Positions 1-8,816 of a DNA stretch of 33,646 nt are shown here, piece after piece (the stretch's first letter is position 1; every line of letters starts with the position of its first letter). The notes beneath the pieces are model-generated. The model worked only from the letters and a program-made list of their open reading frames with translations, was not told the DNA's origin and did not search any database. Made by a program: the position numbers and the translations under genes. The DNA is from an uncultured Rhodospirillaceae bacterium (GTDB lineage Bacteria; Pseudomonadota; Alphaproteobacteria; MPNO01; UBA2964): positions 1-33,646 of the forward strand of contig CAJXEC010000015.1 in the NCBI GenBank assembly GCA_913052165.1. The letters are read 5' to 3'.

Positions 1-966
1 CTGGATGAAAGTTTTCCGGATCCGGTCGTAGGTGACGGGCAAGTAATCATTCGTGTTAAAGCAACTTCTTTAAACTATCATGATGTCTTCACCTGCAGAG
101 GGATGCCAGGAATTAAGTTGCCGCTCCCTATCATTCCTGGGCTTGATGTGGCGGGTGAAATCGTAGACCTGGGGTCAGGGACTTTAGATTGGAAGGTTGG
201 CGATCGTGTCTTGGTCAACCCCCTTGACCCGACTGATCCTACCAAAGGGTTGATGGGCGAAATGCTGAATGGGGGTGCTGCAGAATATTGTCTCGTAGAT
301 GTGCCTCGCCTTATCCGCATTCCTGAAGGGTGTTCTTATGAGCAAGCAGCGTCTTTGCCTGTGGCCTATGGAACAGCGCACCGGATGATGTTTGCGAATG
401 GCGGGGTCTCAGGTGGAGAGCGCGTGTTGATCCTTGGCGCAAGCGGGGGAGTGGGTTCCTGCTGTGTCCTGTTGGCAAAGATGATGGGATGCGAGGTCGT
501 CGCGTGCGGTTCAAGCCAGGAAAAACTGGAGGCCCTTACGAGTTGGGGTGCAGATTATGTTATCAACTACAAGGAAGAAGATTTCGTAAAATGGATCTGG
601 AACAAATTTACTAAGCCTCACCGTCGTAAGTTTGAGGGGGGTGTGGACGTAGTCATAAACTTCACAGGGGGAAATACCTGGGTCAACTCCTTCAAGGTAA
701 CCAGGCGCGGCGGAAAAATATTAACCTGTGGGGCCACGGCTGGTTTCGATCCGAAAACGGATCTCAGATATGTTTGGTCATTTGAACTAAAAGTATTGGG
801 CTCCAATAGCTGGTTAGCAGAAGATCTGGAACGTCTGATGCAGTTGATTAGTGACGGTAAGCTCAGTCCAATTGTCGATACCGTACTGCCTCTGGAGCAA
901 ACGGCGGAAGGGGTGCGAATGCTTGAAGACCGTGAGGTCATAGGAAAAATTATAATTACACCATGA
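1..966 (+). CDS. Zinc-type alcohol dehydrogenase / quinone oxidoreductase family protein (5' partial)
   Basis: The reading frame is open from the first base, so the N-terminus lies outside the window; an internal ATG at 103 is not the start. It is a medium-chain dehydrogenase/reductase: a GroES-like half (SLNYHD, then GLDVAGEIVDLGSG and KVGDRVLVNP) followed by a Rossmann half with LGASGGVGSCCVLLAKMMG and GADYVINYKEEDF. The cysteine-rich structural-zinc loop of classical alcohol dehydrogenases is absent, since the sequence runs from VNPLDPTDP to NGGAAEYCLV. That favours the NADPH quinone-oxidoreductase or zinc-binding-dehydrogenase-like branch; the substrate cannot be told. Its stop overlaps the start of the next gene (ATGA at 963-966), so the two are translationally coupled. 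The pairing with an acyl-CoA synthetase suggests oxidation followed by CoA activation of an acid, which is inference. Confidence 0.88.
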   Translation: MDESFPDPVVGDGQVIIRVKATSLNYHDVFTCRGMPGIKLPLPIIPGLDVAGEIVDLGSGTLDWKVGDRVLVNPLDPTDPTKGLMGEMLNGGAAEYCLVDVPRLIRIPEGCSYEQAASLPVAYGTAHRMMFANGGVSGGERVLILGASGGVGSCCVLLAKMMGCEVVACGSSQEKLEALTSWGADYVINYKEEDFVKWIWNKFTKPHRRKFEGGVDVVINFTGGNTWVNSFKVTRRGGKILTCGATAGFDPKTDLRYVWSFELKVLGSNSWLAEDLERLMQLISDGKLSPIVDTVLPLEQTAEGVRMLEDREVIGKIIITP

Positions 967-2474
967 TCGAAAATGTAGGTAATTTGGGGGAGGTATTTGC
1001 CAAGCACAGCAAGTCGGATGCCACCGCCATAATAGATCTGTCAATAAAAGAAAATACCCGCGAAATTAGTTATACTTCTTTGTCTCGTGGTTGCAATGCC
1101 GTAGCCAGAGGTTTGGCGTCACGTGGTCTGGGCCCTGGCGACCGGGTGGGTATTCTAGCGTTAAATCGAGTTGAGTTCCTTGAGGTACTGTTTGGGGCAA
1201 TGCGTGTTGGTTGCATTCCCGTAATGATTAATGTGAAACTCCCTGCGGAGCAGGTTCGTTATATAGTCTCAGACGCCGATGCTAAAATCGTATTTGGGGA
1301 CGCCAATTTGTGTGAGCTCTGTGAGAAAAAGACTTCATACATTTCCTTTGATAATGAGAGCTACATAGATTTTCAGGATCATGGCTCTTTTCAAGTATTT
1401 AAACCAGGGCCTAAAGATGTTGCAGAGCAACCATATACATCTGGTTCAACAGGAAGGCCGAAGGGCGTACTGCTTCATCATTGGGGGCAGAGATGGATGA
1501 TTGATCAACTAGTTGAGACCCGGGGACTAACGTTTGATGATTGTGGGATTATTTCTGCGCCCCTATATCATAAGAATGCCTTGCTTGCGATTAAGTCTGC
1601 GCTCCAAGCAGGTGGAAGAATTGTGTTGCAGCCAAAATTTGATGTCGACCAGTACATAAAAGCTATTGAAAAGCACAGGGTGACAATGCTCACTGGCGTT
1701 CCGACGATGTATGCGCTCATGCTTCAACAAGAGCAATTGTTGGACAAAACCGACCTCTCTTCTGTTAGAAATATGAGTATGGGCTCCGCCCCCGCATCTG
1801 AGGCCCTACTGGACAACCTTCAAGCACGTTTCCCAGATGCTAAAATTAACTTAAACTATGGAATTACTGAGGGTGGTCCAATTCTGTTCTCATGGTCTCA
1901 TCCAAAGGGTCTCGAGCGTCCAAGAACAACTGTTGGTTATCCAATCGATGGAGTAGAGATCCGCTTAATGGATGGACCCAATCAAAATGAGGGCATTCTT
2001 CATGTCAAAAGTCCGGGTGTAATGCTTGGTTATCATAATCTCCCAGAAACGACCGCACGAGACCTTAAAAATGGGTGGTTAAATACAGGTGATATTCTTC
2101 GCCGGGACGCGTCTGGGTGGTATTACTTCGTGGGAAGAGCTGATGATATGTTTGTTACTGGGGGAGAGAATATTTATCCCTGTGATGTTGAAACCATGCT
2201 TGAGCAACATCCTAACATTATGCAGGCGGTGGTTGTTCCGGCCCCGAATACCTTGAAGGCACATGTGCCGCACGCCTTTATTGTCCTGCGAGCTGGTGCA
2301 GATATGTCCGAGGAACAAGTCAAAGAGCATGCAATCAATAATGCGCCGGCGTATGCGCATCCGAGGCGCGTATTTTTTATGGAGCAAATACCGCTTGCGG
2401 GTACCAATAAAATTGACCGAAAAAAACTCTATGAGCTGGCCAAGGATGCAGCAGTTGCCGATGGAACAGCCTAG
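963..2474 (+). CDS. AMP-dependent acyl-CoA synthetase (class I adenylate-forming enzyme)
   Basis: 503 residues, near the usual length for acyl- or aryl-CoA ligases. It activates a carboxylic acid to an acyl-adenylate and transfers it to CoA. The adenylate-forming motifs appear in order: phosphate-binding loop YTSGSTGRPKGV (about 158-169), LNYGITEGGP (the YGxTE motif), GWLNTGDI, the hinge region with VTGGENIYPCDVE, and the C-terminal NKIDRKKL that supplies the catalytic lysine. The substrate is not readable from these motifs; the general form resembles long-chain fatty acid, cyclohexanecarboxylate or benzoate-type ligases. The start is fixed by the four-base overlap with the upstream dehydrogenase. 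No gene follows on this strand; an eroded epimerase pseudogene comes next. Confidence 0.9.
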   Translation: MIENVGNLGEVFAKHSKSDATAIIDLSIKENTREISYTSLSRGCNAVARGLASRGLGPGDRVGILALNRVEFLEVLFGAMRVGCIPVMINVKLPAEQVRYIVSDADAKIVFGDANLCELCEKKTSYISFDNESYIDFQDHGSFQVFKPGPKDVAEQPYTSGSTGRPKGVLLHHWGQRWMIDQLVETRGLTFDDCGIISAPLYHKNALLAIKSALQAGGRIVLQPKFDVDQYIKAIEKHRVTMLTGVPTMYALMLQQEQLLDKTDLSSVRNMSMGSAPASEALLDNLQARFPDAKINLNYGITEGGPILFSWSHPKGLERPRTTVGYPIDGVEIRLMDGPNQNEGILHVKSPGVMLGYHNLPETTARDLKNGWLNTGDILRRDASGWYYFVGRADDMFVTGGENIYPCDVETMLEQHPNIMQAVVVPAPNTLKAHVPHAFIVLRAGADMSEEQVKEHAINNAPAYAHPRRVFFMEQIPLAGTNKIDRKKLYELAKDAAVADGTA

Positions 2475-2570
2475 AGTAAAAAACTTTTGTTTTGAAGGTC
2501 CCAATTACTTGTCAGCCTCACCACGCGAGATAAGTGAATTATTTAAAATGAAACGTTAGACTGGGCCCTG

Positions 2571-3067
2571 GTTGAGAGCTTTGTTTTGGAAATTCTTGAT
2601 ACGGGAAGTGCGGGTTTTAAAAAGGCAAGAGTTTGCGAGATTCTTCCCGATGAAGGCGATTCTGTTTGCGGGGAGGGCTCGATAACCGTAATGCATGTTA
2701 TGAGGTGAGCCTGAAAAAGGTTCGCCTAAGCAAGCTGGAATCTTTCAACAACTACCAGACAGCCCAGATTGATCTCGTAGATAGGGAAAATGGCAAGGTC
2801 ATTTAGCTATATAGACGACGTGGCTACGGCACCGTTTAAAATTTAAAACATCGGATCTGGTCACTTAATAGAACTTATGCGTTTTATAGAGTTACTCGAG
2901 CTAAACCTTGGACTAGAGGCAAAAAAACAATTCTTACCCATGCAAGCTGGTGATGTAGAGTCACTTGCGCTGAGCTAGACGGCCTCGAAGCCGATCCCGC
3001 TACCTCTGTTGAAGACGGTGTTAAAGAATTTACCGATTGGTGTATCTCTTATCACGGTCGGCCTTAA
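2571..3067 (+). pseudogene. Eroded NAD-dependent nucleotide-sugar epimerase (UDP-glucuronate 4-epimerase type)
   Basis: No open gene survives, but pieces of an extended-SDR epimerase can be read in order across two frames. From 2589: EILDTGSAGF, then CEILPDEGDSV, the NAD-binding start. From 2681, in another frame: VSLKKVRLSKLESFN and AQIDLVDREN, typical of residues 40-75. From 2790, back in the first frame: MARSFSYIDD (the RDFTYIDD motif), a stop, then NIGSGHLIELM and FLPMQAGDV. From 2969, in the second frame: ELDGLEADPATSVEDGVK up to the stop at 3065-3067. The middle of the enzyme, including the catalytic YxxxK, is gone: the early and late segments abut at about 2790. Several frameshifts and in-frame stops mean it is dead. 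No other sugar-nucleotide gene is nearby, so it is probably a relic of a surface polysaccharide locus. Confidence 0.8.
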
Positions 3068-3131
3068 TTAGAAAAATAGACGCTGATTTCGGTGCCTAAA
3101 TTCGCTTTGAAAAATAATCAAATCTTCCAGG

Positions 3132-3980
3132 TTAATCTTTAAGTGTTTCGATATAACCCGGGAGAGCGAAGCAACTTGTATGCACTTCAGCATTGTAGTA
3201 ACGCGTTTTAAGCCCAAGTTGTGAGATTCGTTCTCTTACAATTTTTTTTTTGGTTCTTTTTGGACCGGGATCTTTGCAACCCCACCCCAAAGCCATTAGG
3301 CCTGCGGCATAAGTCGGAACTTGGGTGACGTAAAGGTCAGCGTCTGGGAAAAATTTTATCAACCGCTGATATGTTGCTTTAGCCTCTTCAGCCTGCATCC
3401 AGACCACACCACTCTGGGTAACAAGAATTCCTCTATCCGTGAGCCGTCGAGCACAGTCTTTGTAAAACTTATCCGTGAAAAGAACTTCGCCTGGTCCCAT
3501 GGGATCGGTTGAGTCAACGATAATGACATCGAAGGATTCTTTGCTTTCTTCAACAAATTTTATCCCATCCATAAAGCGTAAATCTGTTCTGGGGTCCTTG
3601 AAAGCACCGGCACTCAAAGTCGGCATATATTCCTCACATAACCTGACAACGCCCTCATCAAGTTCTATCATCGTCGCACGTTTGATAGAGTGTTTTAGGG
3701 CCTCCCTTAGGACGCCACCGTCGCCTCCACCAATTATAAGAATGTTCTCTGCTTTTCCATGAGCTACCATCGGGACATGGGTTATCATCTCATGATAGCA
3801 AAACTCATCAGCCTCAGTGGTCTGTATTACACCATCAAGTGCAAGCACACGGCCAAATTTATTATTCTCAAATATGACAATGTCCTGAAAATTGGTTCGG
3901 CCTTGAAACAATATTTTTGTTGACTTGAATGCTTGCTTAAAATCCGAATAAAGCTTTTCCGAGAACCAATTTTTGCTCAC
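3132..3980 (-). CDS. speE: Spermidine synthase (polyamine aminopropyltransferase)
   Basis: 282 residues, the normal size. Transfers the aminopropyl group from decarboxylated S-adenosylmethionine to putrescine, giving spermidine; cytosolic. Seen in the sequence: the N-terminal beta-domain (VIFENNKFGRVLALDGVIQ), the nucleotide-binding IIGGGDGGVLREALKH (about 81-95), the acidic MIELDEGVV after it, and DSTDPMGPGEVLFTDKFY (about 153-170) carrying the catalytic aspartates of the family. The start is GTG at 3980, overlapping the stop of speD (GTGA), with an AGAGGTG ribosome-binding site upstream; hence a coupled speD-speE pair. The convergent upstream neighbour on the other strand is the epimerase pseudogene. 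Confidence 0.95.
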   Translation of the reverse strand: MSKNWFSEKLYSDFKQAFKSTKILFQGRTNFQDIVIFENNKFGRVLALDGVIQTTEADEFCYHEMITHVPMVAHGKAENILIIGGGDGGVLREALKHSIKRATMIELDEGVVRLCEEYMPTLSAGAFKDPRTDLRFMDGIKFVEESKESFDVIIVDSTDPMGPGEVLFTDKFYKDCARRLTDRGILVTQSGVVWMQAEEAKATYQRLIKFFPDADLYVTQVPTYAAGLMALGWGCKDPGPKRTKKKIVRERISQLGLKTRYYNAEVHTSCFALPGYIETLKD

Positions 3981-4399
3981 AACAGGACACCTCTTTTTTG
4001 TATCTCCACTTTCATGTCCTCAGGCAAAAAATATTTCCTGAGTACCGGTAAACCGGCTTTGGGATCACAAGAGCCACACATAAAAATGTCAAATGCCGCA
4101 AAACTGCGTTCAGGCCAGGTGTGGACGCTTATATGAGACTCGGCGAGGACAGCGACTCCGGATACACCTTGCTCTTTTCCGAAGTGATGGAGATGAATAT
4201 GAAGTAGAGTGGCACCGCAAGTTTCAATGGCCTCTTTCAGGGCCCTTTCAATGTAATCAGGATCGGTCAGGTTGCACGCTCCCCACAGGTCAGCTAGGAC
4301 GTGACAACCCGCGAAAATCACTCCATTTTTTTCAATGAAATAATCTTTTTCTTCTTTTTGCATTGCAGGCAGGACTGCGCTAGAGAGGATTTCCGCCAT
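3977..4399 (-). CDS. speD: S-adenosylmethionine decarboxylase proenzyme (class 1B)
   Basis: 140 residues, as expected for the short bacterial/archaeal form. It decarboxylates S-adenosylmethionine to supply the aminopropyl donor used by SpeE. The proenzyme cleaves itself between Glu87 and Ser88 in AESHISVHTWPE (86-97), turning Ser88 into the pyruvoyl cofactor; His93 and Cys108 (FMCG) match the family's processing and catalytic residues. The gene runs directly into speE with a four-base overlap. The ATG at 4399 has only a weak ribosome-binding site (gagtcct). A later ATG (Met13) is possible, but the conserved N-terminus favours the longer form. Confidence 0.93.
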   Translation of the reverse strand: MAEILSSAVLPAMQKEEKDYFIEKNGVIFAGCHVLADLWGACNLTDPDYIERALKEAIETCGATLLHIHLHHFGKEQGVSGVAVLAESHISVHTWPERSFAAFDIFMCGSCDPKAGLPVLRKYFLPEDMKVEIQKRGVLL

Positions 4400-4602
4400 A
4401 ACGAGGACTCATCAAAAAAAGTAAAGGAGTGTCCAAACCGGGACGGCGTTCTTTCGCCTAAAATCTTATAAAAAGCAAGCCTTAAAAATTATAAAATTTT
4501 AGAGTAAGTTGCCTCCCTCTGGGTGCTAATAAAGCTAAAGTCGAGGCCACATTGCTCGGGGTATTTACGGACCCGAGTTAATTTTCAAAAGATAAGGCAC
4601 TG
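4400..4602. other. Gap between the oxidoreductase gene and speD; likely speD leader
   Basis: About 200 bases without a gene. The half next to speD is AT-rich and would carry the speD promoter on the minus strand; a small GGCG-aaagaa-CGCC hairpin lies at about 4445-4458. Near 4555-4577 an inverted repeat CTCGGG/CCCGAG with an 11-base loop may mark the end of the upstream gene, but no U-run follows it on the minus strand. I recognise no riboswitch here. Confidence 0.4.
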
Positions 4603-6033
4603 TCAAAGAACTTTGCCAGGGTTCATGATGCTTTTTGGATCCAGGGCTTGCTTTATACCTCGCATTATATCGAGTGCATTCGCGGATTTATAATGCATTA
4701 ACTCAAGCCTTTTTGACATTCCAATACCGTGCTCAGCACTAATGCTGCCGCCTAATGCGATTGCTTCATCATGTATTGTCCGATTTATATCTTCCACCTT
4801 ATCAAAAAAGGTTTTCGGGCCCACGGCCTCTGGTGTCGTGAGGTTATAATGGATATTTCCATCTCCCAAATGACCGAAGGCACAAATGCGGACTCCTGGT
4901 AATAACTGATTGATTGCCGCTTCCGCATTTTTTAGGAATTTCGGCACGCTTGAAACAGGAACAGAGATATCGTGTTTTATGGTTGCGCCCTCAATCATTT
5001 GACCTTCTGGGATAGTTTCCCTCAGTCGCCAAAAGTCTTGCGCTTGACCGCGGCTCTCTGCCAGAACGGCATCCAAAACTAGACCATCTTCGATGGCATC
5101 ACCCAATATTGTCTCAAGGGTTTCTCTGAGGCCGCTATCAGCATGTCCAGAGGTGAGTTCAATCAAGATGTATTCTCGATAGTTTTCTAGGAGGGGTTCT
5201 CTCGTATCTGAAATATTTTTAAAGACAAATTCCAGGCCTTGCCGAGCCATCCACTCGAAAGCTGTTAACCGGTCATCACTCATTTGACGGGCTCTGGCGA
5301 GTAAATCAATCGCCGCCTCGCTATCACGGATTGCGACAAAGGCAGTTTGGACGTCTTTTGGTTTGGGAAATAGCTTAAGAACAGCGCCCGTAACGATACC
5401 AAGTGTTCCCTCTGCTCCCATAAATAAGTGTTTAAGGTCGTAGCCAGTATTATCTTTTCTAAGGGCCTTCATACCGTCCCAAATACGTCCATCGGGGAGC
5501 ACGAACTCTAAGCCCAAAACCAGCTCTCGGGTTGTGCCATACCTTAAAACACCTGTCCCTCCAGCATTCGTGGACAAATTTCCTCCAATCTGACAGCTGC
5601 CCTCGGCACCAAGGCTTAGTGGAAAGAGTCGATCCGATTCTTCCGCAGCATTTTGTATTTCTGCGAGAATGACCCCAGCATCTACTGTAATGGTGTAGTT
5701 CAGAGGGTCGATGTCTCTAATTTTATTCATCCTTGAGAGATTCAAGACGATGGTTCTGCCAGAACTATCGGGAGTTGCGCCGCCGCAAAGCCCGGTGTTA
5801 CCCCCCTGAGGGACAATTGGGATTTGGTTTTCTGCGCATAGTTTTACAACTTTTGACACTTCCTCAGTCGAGGAAGGACGGACAACGGCAATTGCTTGTC
5901 CCTCGTAAGCTTTTTTCTGATCAATTAGATAAGGCTGGAGGTCTTCTGTGGAGGTAATGATACCCATTGATCCAACGATCCCCTCCAGTGTCGATGTAAT
6001 TTCTGAGTGGTCTTCTAAAATTTGTCCGTCCAT
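4603..6033 (-). CDS. FAD-linked D-2-hydroxyacid dehydrogenase (D-2-hydroxyglutarate dehydrogenase / GlcD-like)
   Basis: 476 residues with two domains: an N-terminal PCMH-type FAD-binding domain (VVRPSSTEEVSKVVKLCAEN, PQGGNTGLCGGATP at about 76-89, GGNLSTNAGGTGVLRYGTTR) and a C-terminal FAD-oxidase domain (GHLGDGNIHYNL and the metal-site motif AEHGIGMSKR near the end). The family oxidises D-2-hydroxy acids such as D-2-hydroxyglutarate, D-lactate or glycolate and passes electrons to an electron-transfer flavoprotein or quinone. The single-subunit form without GlcE or GlcF neighbours, and the overall layout, suggest D-2-hydroxyglutarate dehydrogenase, but D-lactate dehydrogenase cannot be excluded. 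It follows tsaC on the same strand after 83 bases. Confidence 0.88.
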   Translation of the reverse strand: MDGQILEDHSEITSTLEGIVGSMGIITSTEDLQPYLIDQKKAYEGQAIAVVRPSSTEEVSKVVKLCAENQIPIVPQGGNTGLCGGATPDSSGRTIVLNLSRMNKIRDIDPLNYTITVDAGVILAEIQNAAEESDRLFPLSLGAEGSCQIGGNLSTNAGGTGVLRYGTTRELVLGLEFVLPDGRIWDGMKALRKDNTGYDLKHLFMGAEGTLGIVTGAVLKLFPKPKDVQTAFVAIRDSEAAIDLLARARQMSDDRLTAFEWMARQGLEFVFKNISDTREPLLENYREYILIELTSGHADSGLRETLETILGDAIEDGLVLDAVLAESRGQAQDFWRLRETIPEGQMIEGATIKHDISVPVSSVPKFLKNAEAAINQLLPGVRICAFGHLGDGNIHYNLTTPEAVGPKTFFDKVEDINRTIHDEAIALGGSISAEHGIGMSKRLELMHYKSANALDIMRGIKQALDPKSIMNPGKVL

Positions 6034-6116
6034 GAATGTGCGTCCTATCTCAAGGTGTGGATCACGAGTTATCCTAGTAGACCGGTGTATCTTAACGATC
6101 GGCGTCGGACAAGATA

Positions 6117-7070
6117 TTATCTCTCCGCTGCCCTTCTTAAGCGATCGTTAATCGCGGCGCCCAGCCCATGCTCTGGGATCGGCATTACGGCTATCGCCCT
6201 GGGCGATTGCTTGTCTAATTGTCGTAACATTTCAAAAAGATTAGCGGCTGCTTCTTTCAGGTTAGCTGTTGGACTTAAATTGACAGAAAATTCTTTGGAT
6301 CCAGTCGTTTCGAGCCCAAAAGCCAGAAGTACCTCATCAGAGTTTGTTCCCGTCGCGTTGAGCCTTAGAGGAGCTTTTGTCGCGTAATGACGTAACATCA
6401 TTCCCGGTGCCGACGGGCTCTCATTATTGTTATCAGAAATGGCAATCGGACCGGTAATTTTCTCTATCTCTTCCCTTGAGATCCCACCTTTTCTCAAAAT
6501 CGTTGGTTGGCCATGCGTTAAATCTAATACTGTGCTCTCGAGGCCTATTTGGCACGCCCCATCATCGAGTACCATTGGTATCTGATCACGGAAATCTGCA
6601 ATGACATGTTCTGCGCGAGTGGGACTAACTCTCCCTGATTTATTGGCACTTGGAGCCGCAATTGGACATCCCGATACCTTAATTAGTCTAAGTGCAGTTT
6701 TTTTTGAGGGAATTCTGATGGCGATGGTATCTAGCCCGGCACCTGCAAGCTCTGAAACCATACAAGTGCGTGCCTTTGGCAAGACCAATGTCAGGGCCCC
6801 TGGCCAAAAAACGCCGGCCAATGCTTCTGTCTGTCGGTCAAAAACCGCTATTTCTTTGGCTTCTTTGATATTTGAGACATGAATTATTAAGGGATTAAAT
6901 TGGGGACGATTTTTTGCCTCATATATTGCCGCGACTGCCCTGCCGTTGGTGGCATCGGCACCAAGTCCGTAGACGGTCTCGGTTGGAAAAGCGACGAGGC
7001 TCCCTTTTTTTATATATTCTGCTGCTTTGGCGACTGCATCAGTCGCATCCGCGTGCAATAAAATTGTCAT
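6117..7070 (-). CDS. tsaC: Threonylcarbamoyl-AMP synthase (Sua5/TsaC family)
   Basis: 317 residues, the long Sua5 form: a YrdC-type catalytic domain (about 1-200) plus a C-terminal Sua5 domain. It makes threonylcarbamoyl-AMP from threonine, bicarbonate and ATP, the first step of the t6A37 modification of ANN-decoding tRNAs. Visible: KKGSLVAFPTETVYGLGADA, the nucleotide-binding KNRPQFNPLIIHVS, and SANKSGRVSPT, all standard. The linker and C-terminal domain start near APGMMLRHYATKAPL. The start overlaps the end of the upstream phosphatase gene by 32 bases in a different frame, so translation is probably coupled. Confidence 0.93.
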   Translation of the reverse strand: MTILLHADATDAVAKAAEYIKKGSLVAFPTETVYGLGADATNGRAVAAIYEAKNRPQFNPLIIHVSNIKEAKEIAVFDRQTEALAGVFWPGALTLVLPKARTCMVSELAGAGLDTIAIRIPSKKTALRLIKVSGCPIAAPSANKSGRVSPTRAEHVIADFRDQIPMVLDDGACQIGLESTVLDLTHGQPTILRKGGISREEIEKITGPIAISDNNNESPSAPGMMLRHYATKAPLRLNATGTNSDEVLLAFGLETTGSKEFSVNLSPTANLKEAAANLFEMLRQLDKQSPRAIAVMPIPEHGLGAAINDRLRRAAER

Positions 7071-7818
7071 TCAGAAAGTGTTCCTTCCCGTAGATGATTG
7101 GCGAACCATTGGGCTTCCGAACACTACCTCCGGCGGCTCGAAGAACGGCGTCTCCTGCCGCTGTGTCCCACTCCCTCGTATGACCGAACCGAGGGTAAAT
7201 ATCTGCTTTGCCCTCGGCAACCAAACAAAACTTTAACGAGCTACCAGCTATTTTTAGTTCGGCATTAGGCATAATATCGAACAGTTTTTGGACCTCTTTT
7301 TTATCGCCATGGGAACGGCTAGCTACCATGATAGCGCCTTCTGCCGGTGGTTTGCGTGCTGTTATCGAATGAAAAACTCCATTTCTTCTGACCAATGCCC
7401 TGCCTGTGTTTACGCCGTAATAGAGGTCTTCTTTTGCAGGCAGGCCGACGACCCCGAGGATAGGCGTCTCTTCACTAACGAGTGCAATATTCACGGTAAA
7501 CTCTTCACGTTTATTTATAAACTCTCTTGTTCCATCGAGAGCATCAACGAGCCAAAAGATATTACCGCTTATATTTACCTCAGCGCCTCGGGAAATTTCC
7601 TCCTCTGCAACGACAGGTATATCCGGTGTTAGCTTTCGTAAACCGTCAACAATAATTTTCTCTGCCTTTTGGTCTGCTGCCGTTACCGGGGAATTATCCT
7701 TTTTGCTTTGAACTGAGAACTCTGTTCGGTAAATTTCCATAATCTTGATGCTTGCTTCGTCCACGAGCCTGATGAGATTTTGAAAGATCTCATCAGACGT
7801 GTGGTTGAAGGTGGGCAT
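7039..7818 (-). CDS. cysQ: Inositol monophosphatase family protein, 3'(2'),5'-bisphosphate nucleotidase CysQ type
   Basis: 259 residues. A Mg-dependent, Li-sensitive-type phosphatase; CysQ members remove the 3'-phosphate from PAP, keeping sulfate assimilation running. Metal-binding motifs: acidic AEEEIS (71-76), WLVDALDGTREFINK (89-103, the DxxDGT motif; most CysQ proteins have DPLDGT), and REWDTAAGDAVLRAAGG near the C-terminus (the WDxAAG motif). The GTREF and WDTAAG wording points to CysQ rather than SuhB. No strong ribosome-binding site precedes the ATG at 7818. It sits 27 bases after the SDR gene and overlaps tsaC. Confidence 0.87.
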   Translation of the reverse strand: MPTFNHTSDEIFQNLIRLVDEASIKIMEIYRTEFSVQSKKDNSPVTAADQKAEKIIVDGLRKLTPDIPVVAEEEISRGAEVNISGNIFWLVDALDGTREFINKREEFTVNIALVSEETPILGVVGLPAKEDLYYGVNTGRALVRRNGVFHSITARKPPAEGAIMVASRSHGDKKEVQKLFDIMPNAELKIAGSSLKFCLVAEGKADIYPRFGHTREWDTAAGDAVLRAAGGSVRKPNGSPIIYGKEHFLNDNFIARGCD

Positions 7819-7845
7819 CGGTCGTTGAATAGAAAGGAGTTTATT

Positions 7846-8691
7846 CTAACTGGTTTTGGGCTGGCCTGCTCCGGCCGCGGCCGCGAGTTCTGGCCAGGCG
7901 GCAGGAGAGCCCGAAGCCTTCAGATTATCTTGATCAGAGGCCGCTGGATCCCATAAGCGCCCCAAGAAACGCATAGAGTTAATGCCCTCTGAGTCATCGG
8001 ATGCCAAGAAAATAGCCGGTGCAACCATTGCTTCTGGTTTGACCAGTTTTTCTCTATTGTAGGGCGATTCATGAGGGACCATGGGCGTATCTGCGGCACC
8101 ACCCGGGACTAATACATTAGCTGTCACAGCTGAGCCAGCAACGTCAAAATCTTCCGCCCAACTTGCTGTGGCTGCCTCCAGGGAGGCTTTGGATTGCCCA
8201 TAAGGCATATTGCCCCCTCGGATCATGGTGTTGAGGCTTGTAGTCACATTAACGATACGACCTTGGTTTTGAGCCATTAAATATGGAGCAACTGTTCGGC
8301 CCATTAGGAAGGCCCCTCTAACATTTACATCCATCACGGCTTGCCATTTCGCTGGCTCTGTATCCCAAAAATTTAGTCGGTTTGTAAGATAGTCCCTGCG
8401 GATCCATGACATACCGAGACCAGCACAATTGATTAAAACATTCAGGCCGCCCATGTCTTCTATTATAGACGAAATTGCTGCTTCAACGGCGTTTTGGGAG
8501 GTAATGTCACATTGGATAGGAGTAATATTTCCGGCCCCCTCAGCTGCAGTTGCAGTCGCAGCATCTGGGTTTATATCGATCCCGGCAACTTTTGCCCCCG
8601 CGGCGCTCAGACCAATGGCCATCGCCTTGCCCAGGCCACTGCCTGCTCCCGTAACAATGCAAATTTTACCACCCAGATCTTTCGACGTCAT
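7846..8691 (-). CDS. SDR family oxidoreductase
   Basis: 281 residues, classical short-chain dehydrogenase/reductase. Nucleotide-binding TGAGSGLG at 14-21, an acidic residue after beta-2 (GIDIN) that favours NAD(H), NCAGLG in the middle, a serine in TTSLNTM and the catalytic YGQSK at about 161-165. The C-terminal part after the active site is longer than in minimal SDRs and ends in an Ala/Gly-rich tail. The substrate is unknown. The start is well supported by the ribosome-binding site GGGAGGAG seven or so bases upstream. It appears to lead the minus-strand gene string running down to speE and is divergent from the glutathione S-transferase gene. Confidence 0.9.
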   Translation of the reverse strand: MTSKDLGGKICIVTGAGSGLGKAMAIGLSAAGAKVAGIDINPDAATATAAEGAGNITPIQCDITSQNAVEAAISSIIEDMGGLNVLINCAGLGMSWIRRDYLTNRLNFWDTEPAKWQAVMDVNVRGAFLMGRTVAPYLMAQNQGRIVNVTTSLNTMIRGGNMPYGQSKASLEAATASWAEDFDVAGSAVTANVLVPGGAADTPMVPHESPYNREKLVKPEAMVAPAIFLASDDSEGINSMRFLGRLWDPAASDQDNLKASGSPAAWPELAAAAGAGQPKTS

Positions 8692-8731
8692 TTTCTCCTC
8701 CCTTGAAAAACATATGATGAGAATATGCCTA

Positions 8732-8788
8732 CCTGGTCAACCCGGCAAGCCAGGCAATTTGGTATTGGGCAGGGGCGAGTTATATAAA
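8732..8788 (+). promoter_or_regulatory. Possible promoter/operator between divergent SDR and GST genes
   Basis: The 125-base divergent spacer contains TTGGTA (8759-8764) and a TATATAAA stretch (8781-8788), spaced 16-18 bases, a fair sigma-70-like promoter for the GST gene. An inverted repeat CCTGG/CCAGG with 13 bases between lies just upstream and could be an operator. Consensus matching by eye only. Confidence 0.35.
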
Positions 8789-8816
8789 GGAGAAACTTAC
8801 ACAAGGGAGGGTACAA

